From Brucellaceae bacterium (GTDB taxonomy: Bacteria; Pseudomonadota; Alphaproteobacteria; Rhizobiales; Rhizobiaceae): 13,667 nucleotides of DNA. Positions 7,747 to 13,667 of the stretch are shown in pieces. The stretch lies in the NCBI GenBank assembly GCA_031253705.1, contig JAIRVW010000368.1, positions 1 through 13,667 on the forward strand. The letters are read 5' to 3'. The position numbers and the translations under genes were made by a program. How positions within the stretch are numbered: the stretch's first letter is position 1; each line of letters begins with the position of its first letter. The notes beneath the pieces are model-generated. The model saw nothing but the letters and a program-made list of their open reading frames with translations. It was not told the origin of the DNA and did not search any database.

Positions 7747-9087
7747 TTATGAACCGGCGAAAACTACTGTAAAGACAGAGCCTTTGCCGAGTTGCGAACG
7801 CACGGTCAACCGCCCGCGATGACGTGTCAGAATATGTTTGACGATTGCCAGCCCCAGCCCTGTACCTTTATGTGCACGGCTGCTGTCCACATCAACACGA
7901 TAGAAACGCTCTGTCAGTCGCGGTAAATGCTCCGCCGGAATGCCTGGCCCGAAATCCTCGACACTCACAGAAAAACCGCGCAACACATCCGCAGAAGTAT
8001 TCTCACCGCCCTGCTCATCGAGGGTCACGACAACACGCTTGCCGGACTGGCCATATTTGCAGGCATTCTCGATCAGGTTCTGAAACACCTGAATCAACTC
8101 ATCCCGATCCCCCGGCAACCAGACAGGATGATCCGGCTTTGCCCATTCAATGGTCACGCCGACACCGGAAGCCATCGGTGCCAGTGTCTCCACAACATGG
8201 CTGAGGATCTGCCCGACATCAACGCGCTCTTTCAGCGGAATGGCCGCTTTCATTTCAAGGCGCGACAGCGACAACAGATCGTCGATCAGGCGTGACATAC
8301 GATCTGCCTGCGTCTGCATAATACCAAGAAAGCGCGCCCGCGCCGCAGCATCATCACGCGCAGGCCCTTGCAATGTCTCGATAAATCCGCGCAAAGAAGC
8401 CAGCGGCGTGCGCAGTTCATGGCTGGCATTGGCGATAAAATCCGAGCGCATACGATCAATCCTGCGCAGTTCCGTCTGGTCACGAAAGATCAGTATAAAA
8501 CAATCCGCCTCACCTTTTGCCGTCTCGAAGGTCATGACAGAAGCGCGATACCAGCGCTCCAGCGGCAGGCGTTCCAGATAATCCGTGGAGCGCGCCTGAC
8601 CATCAGCAATAATCCCCTGTATCAGGGAATGCATTTCCGGTGAGCGGAAACAGAGATAGAGTGATGTATCACGCGCCAGTGGCGGGAAGGCTTCGCGCGC
8701 GGCATAGTTTATATAAAGAATTGTCCCGTCTGTATCGAACAGAACCAGCGGGTCAGGCAAAAAATCAGCCAATCTCTCACCGGACAAGCGGGACAAAGGC
8801 CCCTCGCGCTTACCGGTTTTAGGTGCAACCGCAACCGGCTTCGGAGCCGCAAATGCAACCAGTGCAACCGTCAGAATAAAGATCAAGGCACAGATCACGG
8901 ATGCCCATAAAGCGGATATCTCCCAGAAACGAAGTAATCCGTATAGCGGCAGCAGGAACACCAGAACCGGCGAGGTCTTGCGCACTGACTTTAGCAGTTG
9001 TCCGGCATAACCAACAGGATTACGTATCTTTTCCGCATCTGTGACCGGCATTACGGATATGTCATTTTTCTGGTTCTGATCAGTCAT
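7747..9087 (-). CDS. phoR: Phosphate regulon sensor histidine kinase PhoR
   Basis: A membrane histidine kinase with the PhoR layout. Numbering from the chosen ATG at 9087: two hydrophobic helices (about 38-56 and 60-80) with almost no periplasmic part, a PAS domain (about 102-206, DPLVLFDTDGTILYIN), then the HisKA motif SHELRTPLASLRGF with phospho-accepting His223. The HATPase domain has its N box (NLIENACKYG, Asn341), DFGPGIP (378-384), the F box TERFYRVD and GTGLGLAI (408-415). In the PhoR/PhoB system it phosphorylates PhoB under phosphate limitation and takes its signal through PhoU and the Pst transporter. An upstream in-frame ATG at 9144 would add 19 residues but has no ribosome site; CCGGA lies about 6 bases before the ATG at 9087. 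Neither phoB, phoU nor pst genes are nearby. The PhoR assignment rests on architecture and typical motifs. Confidence 0.85.
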   Translation of the reverse strand: MTDQNQKNDISVMPVTDAEKIRNPVGYAGQLLKSVRKTSPVLVFLLPLYGLLRFWEISALWASVICALIFILTVALVAFAAPKPVAVAPKTGKREGPLSRLSGERLADFLPDPLVLFDTDGTILYINYAAREAFPPLARDTSLYLCFRSPEMHSLIQGIIADGQARSTDYLERLPLERWYRASVMTFETAKGEADCFILIFRDQTELRRIDRMRSDFIANASHELRTPLASLRGFIETLQGPARDDAAARARFLGIMQTQADRMSRLIDDLLSLSRLEMKAAIPLKERVDVGQILSHVVETLAPMASGVGVTIEWAKPDHPVWLPGDRDELIQVFQNLIENACKYGQSGKRVVVTLDEQGGENTSADVLRGFSVSVEDFGPGIPAEHLPRLTERFYRVDVDSSRAHKGTGLGLAIVKHILTRHRGRLTVRSQLGKGSVFTVVFAGS

Positions 9088-9144
9088 CATATATCCGGAT
9101 GCCGCCTTTACGCTTGCTCTTCGCTGCCCTGCTCCGGCAAGCAT

Positions 9145-9293
9145 ACCATGTCTTATTTCAACAGATGTTCATGTTACCATTGTGAAGGCAATCCGCCTGA
9201 AAAGAAAAGCTTTGTTTCTCAAATGAAAAACTATGCGCCTCTTCAGGCATACAATGCCTCCGCCACATTCAGCCGGACTATTTATGATTTATA
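9145..9293 (-). other. Gap between the synthase gene and phoR with two overlapping short hairpins
   Basis: On the minus strand, shortly after the glycosyltransferase stop, AGGCAT-TGT-ATGCCT (9259-9245) can form a 6-bp hairpin. It shares four bases with a second hairpin, GCCT-GAAG-AGGC (9248-9237), which is followed six bases later by five T (9230-9226). The two are mutually exclusive. This could be a weak terminator or attenuator between the genes, or chance. phoR may also have its own promoter in this gap, but I see no clear one. Confidence 0.25.
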
Positions 9294-11228
9294 TTACGGA
9301 TTTGTGACAAGTCGCTCCGGCAGCAATGTCTTACCAGCACTATGAACAGGTAATCCCTGTAAAGTTTCTGCATTTGCAGTTGTGCCTGCCACATTTTCCG
9401 TACGGCTTGGAAAATGCGGTGTCTTTTCCCAATGATGCGGCGCGGTAAACATCTGATAAAATGCACGCCATGAAGCGAATGACAGCAACAACCAGTATAA
9501 CGGCACACCCCAGAGATAAAAATAGCCGCGTTTTTCATCATAGCGCAGGGTTTTCTTACAAAGCACATGAAAGCTCAGATAGGCGGTCAGCAGGTTCATA
9601 CCGTTGAATATTACAGCAGCCATGATGCGCGGGTCGTGATAGCCGGAAAGACCAAGCACAATCCCCCAAATCAAACTGACCAGCATGAAAGGATGCAGCA
9701 GCGCCGATAAAAGCAGACCGGTTGTATAGAGCAGATAGAGACTGAAACGCCTTACACCTAACTGGCGACAGGTTTTTACCGGAGCGCGCATATGCACCAG
9801 CCATGTCTGCATCCAGCCTTTGAACCAGCGGGTACGCTGGGTTTTCCAGTCTCTGTAATTTTCCGGCGCATCTTCAGTCGTCGGACGATTAATAATATCA
9901 ACATGATAACCAAACCGCGCCAGCCGCATGCCGAGATCGGCATCTTCCGTCACATTGTAGCTGTCCCAGCCGCCAACCTCCTGCAACACTTTGCGTCTCA
10001 GATGGTTGGACGTACCGCCCAGAGGCATCACCGCCCCTCTCCGGCCGAGCCATGGCAGTAAGCCGCGAAACAATCCGGCATATTCAAATGAAAAATACCG
10101 CGTCAGATAATTACAGCTGAAATTGCCGATCACCAGCGGTGCCTGTAAACAGGCGAGCCTCTTGCCACCACGCCGGAATGCCTGCCACGCTTCCAGCAAC
10201 TGATCACGATGCGGCCTGTCTTCCGCATCATACACCACCACAAATTCACCCCGCGCAAATTGCAAAGCATAATTCAGTGCCTTGGGTTTAGTACGCGGGC
10301 CGATTGAAGGCACTTTCAAAATTTCAAAATGTGCAGGCAAGCTCTGCCGTGCCAGAGCCGTCAATGTCTCACTGTCATCCGCCTCACAAACAAGTTTAAC
10401 ATCCAGCTTGGTCGTCGGCCAGTTCAGCGCACTCAAGGCCGTGATCAGCTGACGGAGTACATTCGCCTCCTTATACAGCGGCACCAATACCGTATAGACC
10501 GGCAGATCATATGAACGATAGGACGACAAAGGCTGTATATGCAAAGGACGTGCATTCCATGCGGCCAGCAAGCGGATTGTAACGCAGGCGAAGAAAAACG
10601 CTGTCATACTCCAATAGAGATAGGACAAATGTGAACCACCTTCAGCGATAAACAACCATAGCAGCCCCAGCAACAGACCGGCGAAACAAAAGCCCTGCCA
10701 GCCGTTCAATACCAGACTGGCAGACAAATGCGACGGTGTCATAGCCTGCGCCCGTCCGGCAGCCGCCTTGCCATAACGATGGTGCAGCAACGCCACCAGA
10801 ACCGAAGGCGGACACAGCCTCAGGCGCTCACGCATATCCGGATATTGCCGCAAATAAAATTTCAGCATCGCCAGTTCTTTAAGATCCGGCGCCATATACA
10901 GCAGACTTTGCCCTTTGCGCCCCGCAATCAGAATATGGCGGATGCGGCTGAGCCGTGCGGGCCCGTCAAAAGGACGCAATAAGACTTCGCTTGCATCCGG
11001 CGCATCATCATAGACTAGTCCCGTTTCCTCTGCCCATAACCGGTAAAGAGCGCTTTCGGAAATGGCACCACGATGCACAAGCTCGTCATTAAACGATGTA
11101 TTATGACGGGCAGCACTGGCGAAGGCCGCGATAATCTCGGCCTTACCCAGCCCTGCATCAACAAGGCGAACTGAAAATGCAGCACATAGCTTTATGAAGC
11201 TTTGTGAAAATAACAAATGTATCGTCAT
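9294..11228 (-). CDS. Processive family 2 glycosyltransferase with N-terminal GspE-N/MshEN-like domain
   Basis: 644 residues in three parts. Residues about 20-155 resemble the N-terminal domain of type II secretion ATPases (GspE-N/MshEN): FNDELVHRGAISESALYRLW (46-65), then a helix-strand pattern up to HHRYGKA. Two membrane helices follow (about 178-196, 203-224). The catalytic domain (about 240-480) has all processive-synthase landmarks: ADD (283-285), DAED (334-337), TED (427-429) and QRTRW (464-468, the QxxRW motif). Further helices (about 496-528, 535-556, 572-592) would form the export channel, as in cellulose and hyaluronan synthases. WEKTPHF (600-606) is typical of these GT2 synthases. 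The protein should polymerise a sugar nucleotide and extrude the chain through the inner membrane. MshEN domains in other proteins bind c-di-GMP; here the RLG part of the motif is not kept (SFNDEL), so binding is uncertain. Upstream of phoR on the same strand. Product polymer unknown. Confidence 0.88.
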   Translation of the reverse strand: MTIHLLFSQSFIKLCAAFSVRLVDAGLGKAEIIAAFASAARHNTSFNDELVHRGAISESALYRLWAEETGLVYDDAPDASEVLLRPFDGPARLSRIRHILIAGRKGQSLLYMAPDLKELAMLKFYLRQYPDMRERLRLCPPSVLVALLHHRYGKAAAGRAQAMTPSHLSASLVLNGWQGFCFAGLLLGLLWLFIAEGGSHLSYLYWSMTAFFFACVTIRLLAAWNARPLHIQPLSSYRSYDLPVYTVLVPLYKEANVLRQLITALSALNWPTTKLDVKLVCEADDSETLTALARQSLPAHFEILKVPSIGPRTKPKALNYALQFARGEFVVVYDAEDRPHRDQLLEAWQAFRRGGKRLACLQAPLVIGNFSCNYLTRYFSFEYAGLFRGLLPWLGRRGAVMPLGGTSNHLRRKVLQEVGGWDSYNVTEDADLGMRLARFGYHVDIINRPTTEDAPENYRDWKTQRTRWFKGWMQTWLVHMRAPVKTCRQLGVRRFSLYLLYTTGLLLSALLHPFMLVSLIWGIVLGLSGYHDPRIMAAVIFNGMNLLTAYLSFHVLCKKTLRYDEKRGYFYLWGVPLYWLLLSFASWRAFYQMFTAPHHWEKTPHFPSRTENVAGTTANAETLQGLPVHSAGKTLLPERLVTNP

Positions 11229-11464
11229 TTCACCACCAAGTTACAAAACAGATAAAATTCACTAATTCAGGAAAAACAAATGCACATTATTTTGAAATTA
11301 ATTGGTAATTAATAATAATATTCACCGATCAAAAATATCAACCATAAAAATACATTATACAAATCTTTCAATTTCAATAATATTTATATTAATCAATATT
11401 TTAAAAGAAATAAATTATACAGAGAAGTGCCCTTTCTATAAGGACGGCAAAACTTTATAATCAA
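11229..11464. promoter_or_regulatory. Extremely A+T-rich divergent control region
   Basis: Non-coding DNA between the leftward synthase gene and the rightward binding-protein gene. Only 20 of the 120 bases from 11281 to 11400 are G or C, far below the flanking genes, with many TpA steps and AATATT/AATAATA stretches. Such DNA is intrinsically curved or easily melted. In Hyphomicrobiales it is the type of target bound by MucR/Ros-family regulators of exopolysaccharide genes (known for the family; binding here is inference). No coding capacity was recognised. Confidence 0.5.
11433..11461 (+). promoter_or_regulatory. Candidate promoter of the binding-protein gene
   Basis: A perfect -10 hexamer TATAAT (11456-11461) lies 17 bases after a poor -35 (TTTCTA, 11433-11438). 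Transcription would begin near 11468, about 30 bases before the preferred ATG at 11498. The surrounding A+T-rich DNA raises the chance of a random TATAAT. Confidence 0.4.
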
Positions 11465-11497
11465 ATGATATTTTCAATTATTTTAACGGAGCCAAGG

Positions 11498-12400
11498 ATG
11501 TCCACGCACAACAGATACCTCCCTGCCTCGCTCCGCAACCGCTTGAAATACTACATCTTTACCGGTTTTATCGCGCTGGTCATCCTGACAGGTATCGCAT
11601 TTCATAGTCATGCCGCCCCGCCGCATCTGGCAGGCGATGAACAACGGCCATCCAGACCCGACCTCTCTCAGCGCACACAGATACGCTTTCTGACCGGCAC
11701 GGATTTCGCCCCTTTCAACAGCCTTTCAGCACAAGGGCGCCTGAGCGGATATAATATCGACCTGATCCGCGCGCTGTGTCAGGAACTATCTGTCACCAGC
11801 CGCTGTCAGATTGAAGCACGGCCATGGGATGAACTTTTGTCCGCCTTGCAAAACGGCGAAAGCGATGCGCTGGTCGCAGGTATTACGCCTGATCGCGAGA
11901 AACGCGCGAATTTAAGCTTCACACGCGCTTATTTCAGCCTGCCCGCCCGCTTTGTCACAGTCAAAACCAGCGCGACGGATACGCCTGCTTTTTCACCGGA
12001 CGGGAAAAGCGTTGGCGTGCTTTCAGGCTCCGCACACGAAGCCTTGCTGAAGAGCTATTTCCCCAAAGCGAAAGTCACTTCTTATAGTGCCAGTGAGCCG
12101 ATGTATGCGGATCTGAAAAGCGGAAAAATTCAGCTGATCTTCGGCGATGCAATGAGCCTGTCGCTCTGGATGAAACCGGCAGCTGTCTCAGAAGATAATA
12201 AAGATCAGGACGGTTCATGCTGCCGCTTTACCGGCGGCGCCTATCCCGCACCGGAATTTCTGGGGCAAGGCATGACAATCGCCTTGCGCAAACAGGATAC
12301 GGATTTGCGCCTTGCTTTCAACCATGCACTCAGCGCTTTGGAGCGCAAAGGCGTGCTGGATGATCTGTATCTACGCTATTTCCCGGTCGATTTCTACTAA
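11498..12400 (+). CDS. Periplasmic amino-acid-type solute-binding protein (SBP_bac_3 family)
   Basis: 300 residues from ATG 11498, chosen because GGAG sits 6 bases upstream; an earlier in-frame ATG at 11465 has no such site. Signal peptide: basic region to about residue 18, hydrophobic core 20-35 (IFTGFIALVILTGIAF) and likely cleavage after HSHA near residue 39. There is no lipobox. The mature part follows family 3 of ABC binding proteins: RFLTGTDFAPFNSL (first strand and ligand loop), SGYNIDLIRALCQEL, WDELLSALQNGESDALVAGI, TPDREKRANLSFTRAYF (the signature region), VGVLSGSAHEALL and a C-terminal LRLAFNHALSAL...GVLDDLYLRYF. Members capture polar amino acids or related ligands for an ABC importer. 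No permease or ATPase gene is adjacent, so it may serve a transporter elsewhere or act as a sensor. A Cys pair (DGSCCRF) near residue 243 is noteworthy. Ligand unknown. Confidence 0.88.
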   Translation: MSTHNRYLPASLRNRLKYYIFTGFIALVILTGIAFHSHAAPPHLAGDEQRPSRPDLSQRTQIRFLTGTDFAPFNSLSAQGRLSGYNIDLIRALCQELSVTSRCQIEARPWDELLSALQNGESDALVAGITPDREKRANLSFTRAYFSLPARFVTVKTSATDTPAFSPDGKSVGVLSGSAHEALLKSYFPKAKVTSYSASEPMYADLKSGKIQLIFGDAMSLSLWMKPAAVSEDNKDQDGSCCRFTGGAYPAPEFLGQGMTIALRKQDTDLRLAFNHALSALERKGVLDDLYLRYFPVDFY

Positions 12401-12402
12401 GG

Positions 12403-12436
12403 AAAAATGAGCGCATCTCAAAAAAGATGCGCTCAT
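12403..12436 (-). terminator. Rho-independent terminator between convergent genes
   Basis: A perfect 12-bp inverted repeat, ATGAGCGCATCT (12407-12418) and AGATGCGCTCAT (12425-12436), encloses a 6-base loop. Read leftward it is followed by a run of T (from the A tract at 12403-12407), so it is a canonical terminator for the TerB gene, whose stop lies 7 bases before the stem. Read rightward it begins 6 bases after the binding-protein stop but lacks a T run, so it would stop that transcript less well. Confidence 0.85.
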
Positions 12437-12443
12437 CATCAAA

Positions 12444-12851
12444 TTACAATTTGCGGAAACGCACACGCGCACTGCGCTCAATCGCGGCAACGCTCAACTC
12501 CTCAAGGTTCCACAGGTCACGCATCAATTGCAGAAACGCCAGCTCTTCCTGCTCTCCCTGCAGATCAGCTGCAGCCACTTCAACAGCCAGCGCATAGGCA
12601 GTTTCATAGAGTTTTTCCGGCAGCGCCTGATGGGCAATATCCAGAATACGATCCAGACCGTCATCTTTGGTCAGCAGCTCATAGCAGCGCTCTGCGATTT
12701 CCGGCACTGTGTCCACATCAAAGCCGGTGAAGACCGGCAGGCGATGCACAAGATTGCCGATCGAGGACAATTCCGCATCTGTCATCCGCGCATCCGCAGC
12801 TGATACCGTTACCATAATATAGATCAGCGCATCCTGCGGCGTGATTTTCAT
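12444..12851 (-). CDS. TerB-family protein (tellurite resistance TerB-like, TerB superfamily)
   Basis: A small, all-helical, acidic protein of 135 residues. It shows the TerB-like pattern of two helical repeats each with an acidic Asp-x4-6-Glu element: VSAADARMTDAELSSIGNLV near the N-terminus and VAAADLQGEQEELAFLQLM in the second half. TerB domains bind divalent metal and occur both in tellurite/stress modules and as stand-alone proteins of unknown role; stand-alone forms are common in Alphaproteobacteria and are not proof of tellurite resistance. No other ter genes are present. ATG 12851 is preferred because AGGAG is about 9 bases upstream; ATG 12869 adds six residues but has no ribosome site. 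It diverges from lysK and ends at a strong terminator. Cytoplasmic; function unknown. Confidence 0.82.
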   Translation of the reverse strand: MKITPQDALIYIMVTVSAADARMTDAELSSIGNLVHRLPVFTGFDVDTVPEIAERCYELLTKDDGLDRILDIAHQALPEKLYETAYALAVEVAAADLQGEQEELAFLQLMRDLWNLEELSVAAIERSARVRFRKL

Positions 12852-12893
12852 TTCCAAGAACTCCTGCATGGTCTGAAATATAAGATTGAGACT

Positions 12894-12920
12894 ATTCTAC
12901 AGGGCTTAACAAGTGTTCAA
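12894..12920 (-). promoter_or_regulatory. Candidate promoter of the TerB gene
   Basis: On the minus strand TTGAAC (12920-12915) and TAGAAT (12899-12894, five of six matches) are 15 bases apart, slightly short of the ideal 17. Transcription would start near 12887, leaving a leader of about 36 bases. The -35 lies in the centre of the inverted repeat at 12903-12933. Confidence 0.35.
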
Positions 12921-12933
12921 TTGTGTTTAAGCC
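12903..12933. repeat. Inverted repeat GGCTTAA-N17-TTAAGCC, possible operator
   Basis: Seven-base perfect arms (12903-12909 and 12927-12933) extend inward with one bulge (GGCTTAACA against TGTTTAAGCC) and outward with one extra G (CAGGG against CCTG). A central CAATTG palindrome (12918-12923) sits between them. The repeat spans the candidate TerB -35 hexamer, as a repressor site would. Confidence 0.4.
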
Positions 12934-12981
12934 TGAAGATTATGCACACAACCCCCATCATTTTTGCATTACACACCCGCG

Positions 12982-13029
12982 CCTGCGAAGAAAGCGCATG
13001 ATATCCTCCGGTGCTTGCAAAGAAAGCGC
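12982..13029 (+). repeat. Two-copy direct repeat upstream of lysK
   Basis: CCTGCGAAGAAAGCGC (12982-12997) and CTTGCAAAGAAAGCGC (13014-13029) match at 14 of 16 positions. The copies are 32 bases apart start to start, close to three helical turns, and end 9 bases before the candidate lysK -35. This looks like a pair of protein-binding sites on one DNA face; it may also be chance. Confidence 0.45.
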
Positions 13030-13038
13030 TGCACATCA

Positions 13039-13067
13039 TTGACGAAACCCGCATCTCGCCATAGACC
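13039..13067 (+). promoter_or_regulatory. Candidate lysK promoter
   Basis: TTGACG (13039-13044, five of six matches) is followed after 17 bases by TAGACC (13062-13067), a poor -10. Alphaproteobacterial promoters often keep a good -35 and a loose -10. The start would be near 13074, about 58 bases before ATG 13132. Confidence 0.35.
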
Positions 13068-13131
13068 TGTCTGTCCGTACCTGTAAAAAGTGCGGCTATT
13101 TCAATCAACATCTCCTGTCAGGAAAGATATT

Positions 13132-13667
13132 ATGACAACCGACCATTCAAACCACATCGACCTTGCGCCCGACCTGATTGCGGCAGCAGCACAGGCGAAA
13201 GCGTGGCCCTTTGAAGAGGCGCGGAAAATCATAAAACGGTATGAGAAAACCGGCTTTCCCGAAGTCGTGATTTTTGAAACCGGCTACGGCCCGTCCGGTC
13301 TGCCACATATCGGTACTTTCGGTGAAGTTGCCCGCACATCCATGGTGCGCCATGCATTCCGCGTTCTGACCGAAGATAAAGTCAAAACCAAGCTCATCTG
13401 CTTCTCGGATGATCTCGACGGTATGCGCAAGATTCCGGAAAACGTGCCGGATCGTGCAGCGCTTGAGCCAGCTTTGCAGCTGCCGCTGTCGGCTGTGCCA
13501 AATCCGTTTGGCGGTGACTATAAGAGCTTTGCGGATCACAACAACACCATGCTGTGCCGCTTCCTCGACACCTTCGGCTTCGATTATGAATTCGCCAGTG
13601 CCACGGAATATTACAAGTCCGGCCGCTTTGACGAAGTGTTGCTGCGCGCTGCCGAGCGTTACGACGA
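13132..13667 (+). CDS. lysK: Class I lysyl-tRNA synthetase, N-terminal part (cut off by the window edge)
   Basis: ATG at 13132 follows CAGGAAAG at good spacing, and 178 complete codons are open to the right edge; family members run to about 530-560 residues, so roughly a third is present. The enzyme charges tRNA-Lys with lysine in the cytoplasm. Seen: [13 protein letters not shown] (24-36), the nucleotide-binding [18 protein letters not shown] (51-68), which contains the HIGH-type signature as HIGT (59-62), and the [12 protein letters not shown] segment (91-102), typical of the archaeal-type class I LysRS that most Alphaproteobacteria use in place of the class II LysS. The KMSKS loop would lie beyond the window. 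Its upstream region contains a two-copy direct repeat and a candidate promoter. Identification is secure. Confidence 0.96.
   Translation, partial: MTTDHSNHIDLAPDLIAAAAQAKAWPFEEARKIIKRYEKTGFPEVVIFETGYGPSGLPHIGTFGEVARTSMVRHAFRVLTEDKVKTKLICFSDDLDGMRKIPENVPDRAALEPALQLPLSAVPNPFGGDYKSFADHNNTMLCRFLDTFGFDYEFASATEYYKSGRFDEVLLRAAERYD

Noticed and set aside
8150..8581. Long plus-strand open frame opposite phoR (143 codons), with similar ones opposite the synthase and co-polymerase genes
   Set aside because: Rich in Arg/Ser/Cys with no recognisable domain; these are antisense shadows of well-supported genes.
12444..12851. Tellurite-resistance or defence-type ter operon
   Set aside because: Only a single stand-alone TerB-like gene is present, with no terC, terD, terE or terZ, so a resistance operon is not supported.
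12917..13111. 64-codon open frame on the minus strand upstream of lysK
   Set aside because: It has no ribosome site, its composition is not protein-like, and it covers the direct repeats and presumed promoters of terB and lysK.
13147..13539. 130-codon minus-strand frame opposite lysK
   Set aside because: It lies antisense to an unmistakable class I lysyl-tRNA synthetase and shows no family features.
1..13667. Mobile elements, CRISPR arrays, tRNA or rRNA genes, phage genes
   Set aside because: No transposase, integrase, regularly spaced repeats or tRNA-like cloverleaf was recognised on either strand.

Overview
The window looks like chromosomal DNA from an alphaproteobacterium of the Hyphomicrobiales (rhizobia/Brucella group). 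The grounds are a class I (archaeal-type) lysyl-tRNA synthetase, a PhoR of the rhizobial/Brucella kind, an ExoQ-like polymerase and an ExoP-N-like chain-length protein. Base composition looks moderate (near 50% G+C by eye), with very A+T-rich control regions. A Brucellaceae relative is my best guess, but genus cannot be fixed from sequence reading alone.

Layout. Positions 1-3569 (minus strand) hold a run of Wzx/Wzy-type surface polysaccharide genes. Read in the direction of transcription these are a chain-length/export co-polymerase without a kinase domain (3569 to 2043), a multi-membrane-span polymerase/ligase (1999 to 641) and an overlapping NodB-type polysaccharide deacetylase that runs off the left edge (651 to 1). 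A divergent control region (3570-3834) separates them from a Wzx-like flippase on the plus strand (3835-5130). That gene converges with a membrane-anchored family 2 glycosyltransferase (6154 to 5138). A second divergent region (6155-6500) leads to a FemAB/CelD-like GNAT protein (6501-7718). The second half carries the phosphate sensor kinase PhoR (9087 to 7747) and, upstream of it on the same strand, a processive membrane glycosyltransferase with an N-terminal GspE-N/MshEN-like domain (11228 to 9294). After a very A+T-rich divergent region come an orphan periplasmic amino-acid-type binding protein (11498-12400), a shared hairpin terminator, a TerB-family protein (12851 to 12444) and the 5' part of lysK (13132 to the right edge).

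How the genes fit together. Flippase, polymerase, co-polymerase, one non-processive transferase, one deacetylase and one acyl/aminoacyl-transferase-like protein make most of a Wzx/Wzy-dependent exopolysaccharide pathway. Missing from the window are the initiating sugar-phosphate transferase, the outer-membrane Wza/ExoF-type exporter and the tyrosine kinase. The second glycosyltransferase is of the synthase type (cellulose/hyaluronan-like) and would make a different polymer by a separate route, possibly under c-di-GMP control. PhoR lies between the two polysaccharide blocks without phoB or pst genes. The right end (binding protein, TerB, lysK) looks like ordinary core chromosome. No mobile element, CRISPR array, tRNA or rRNA was seen.
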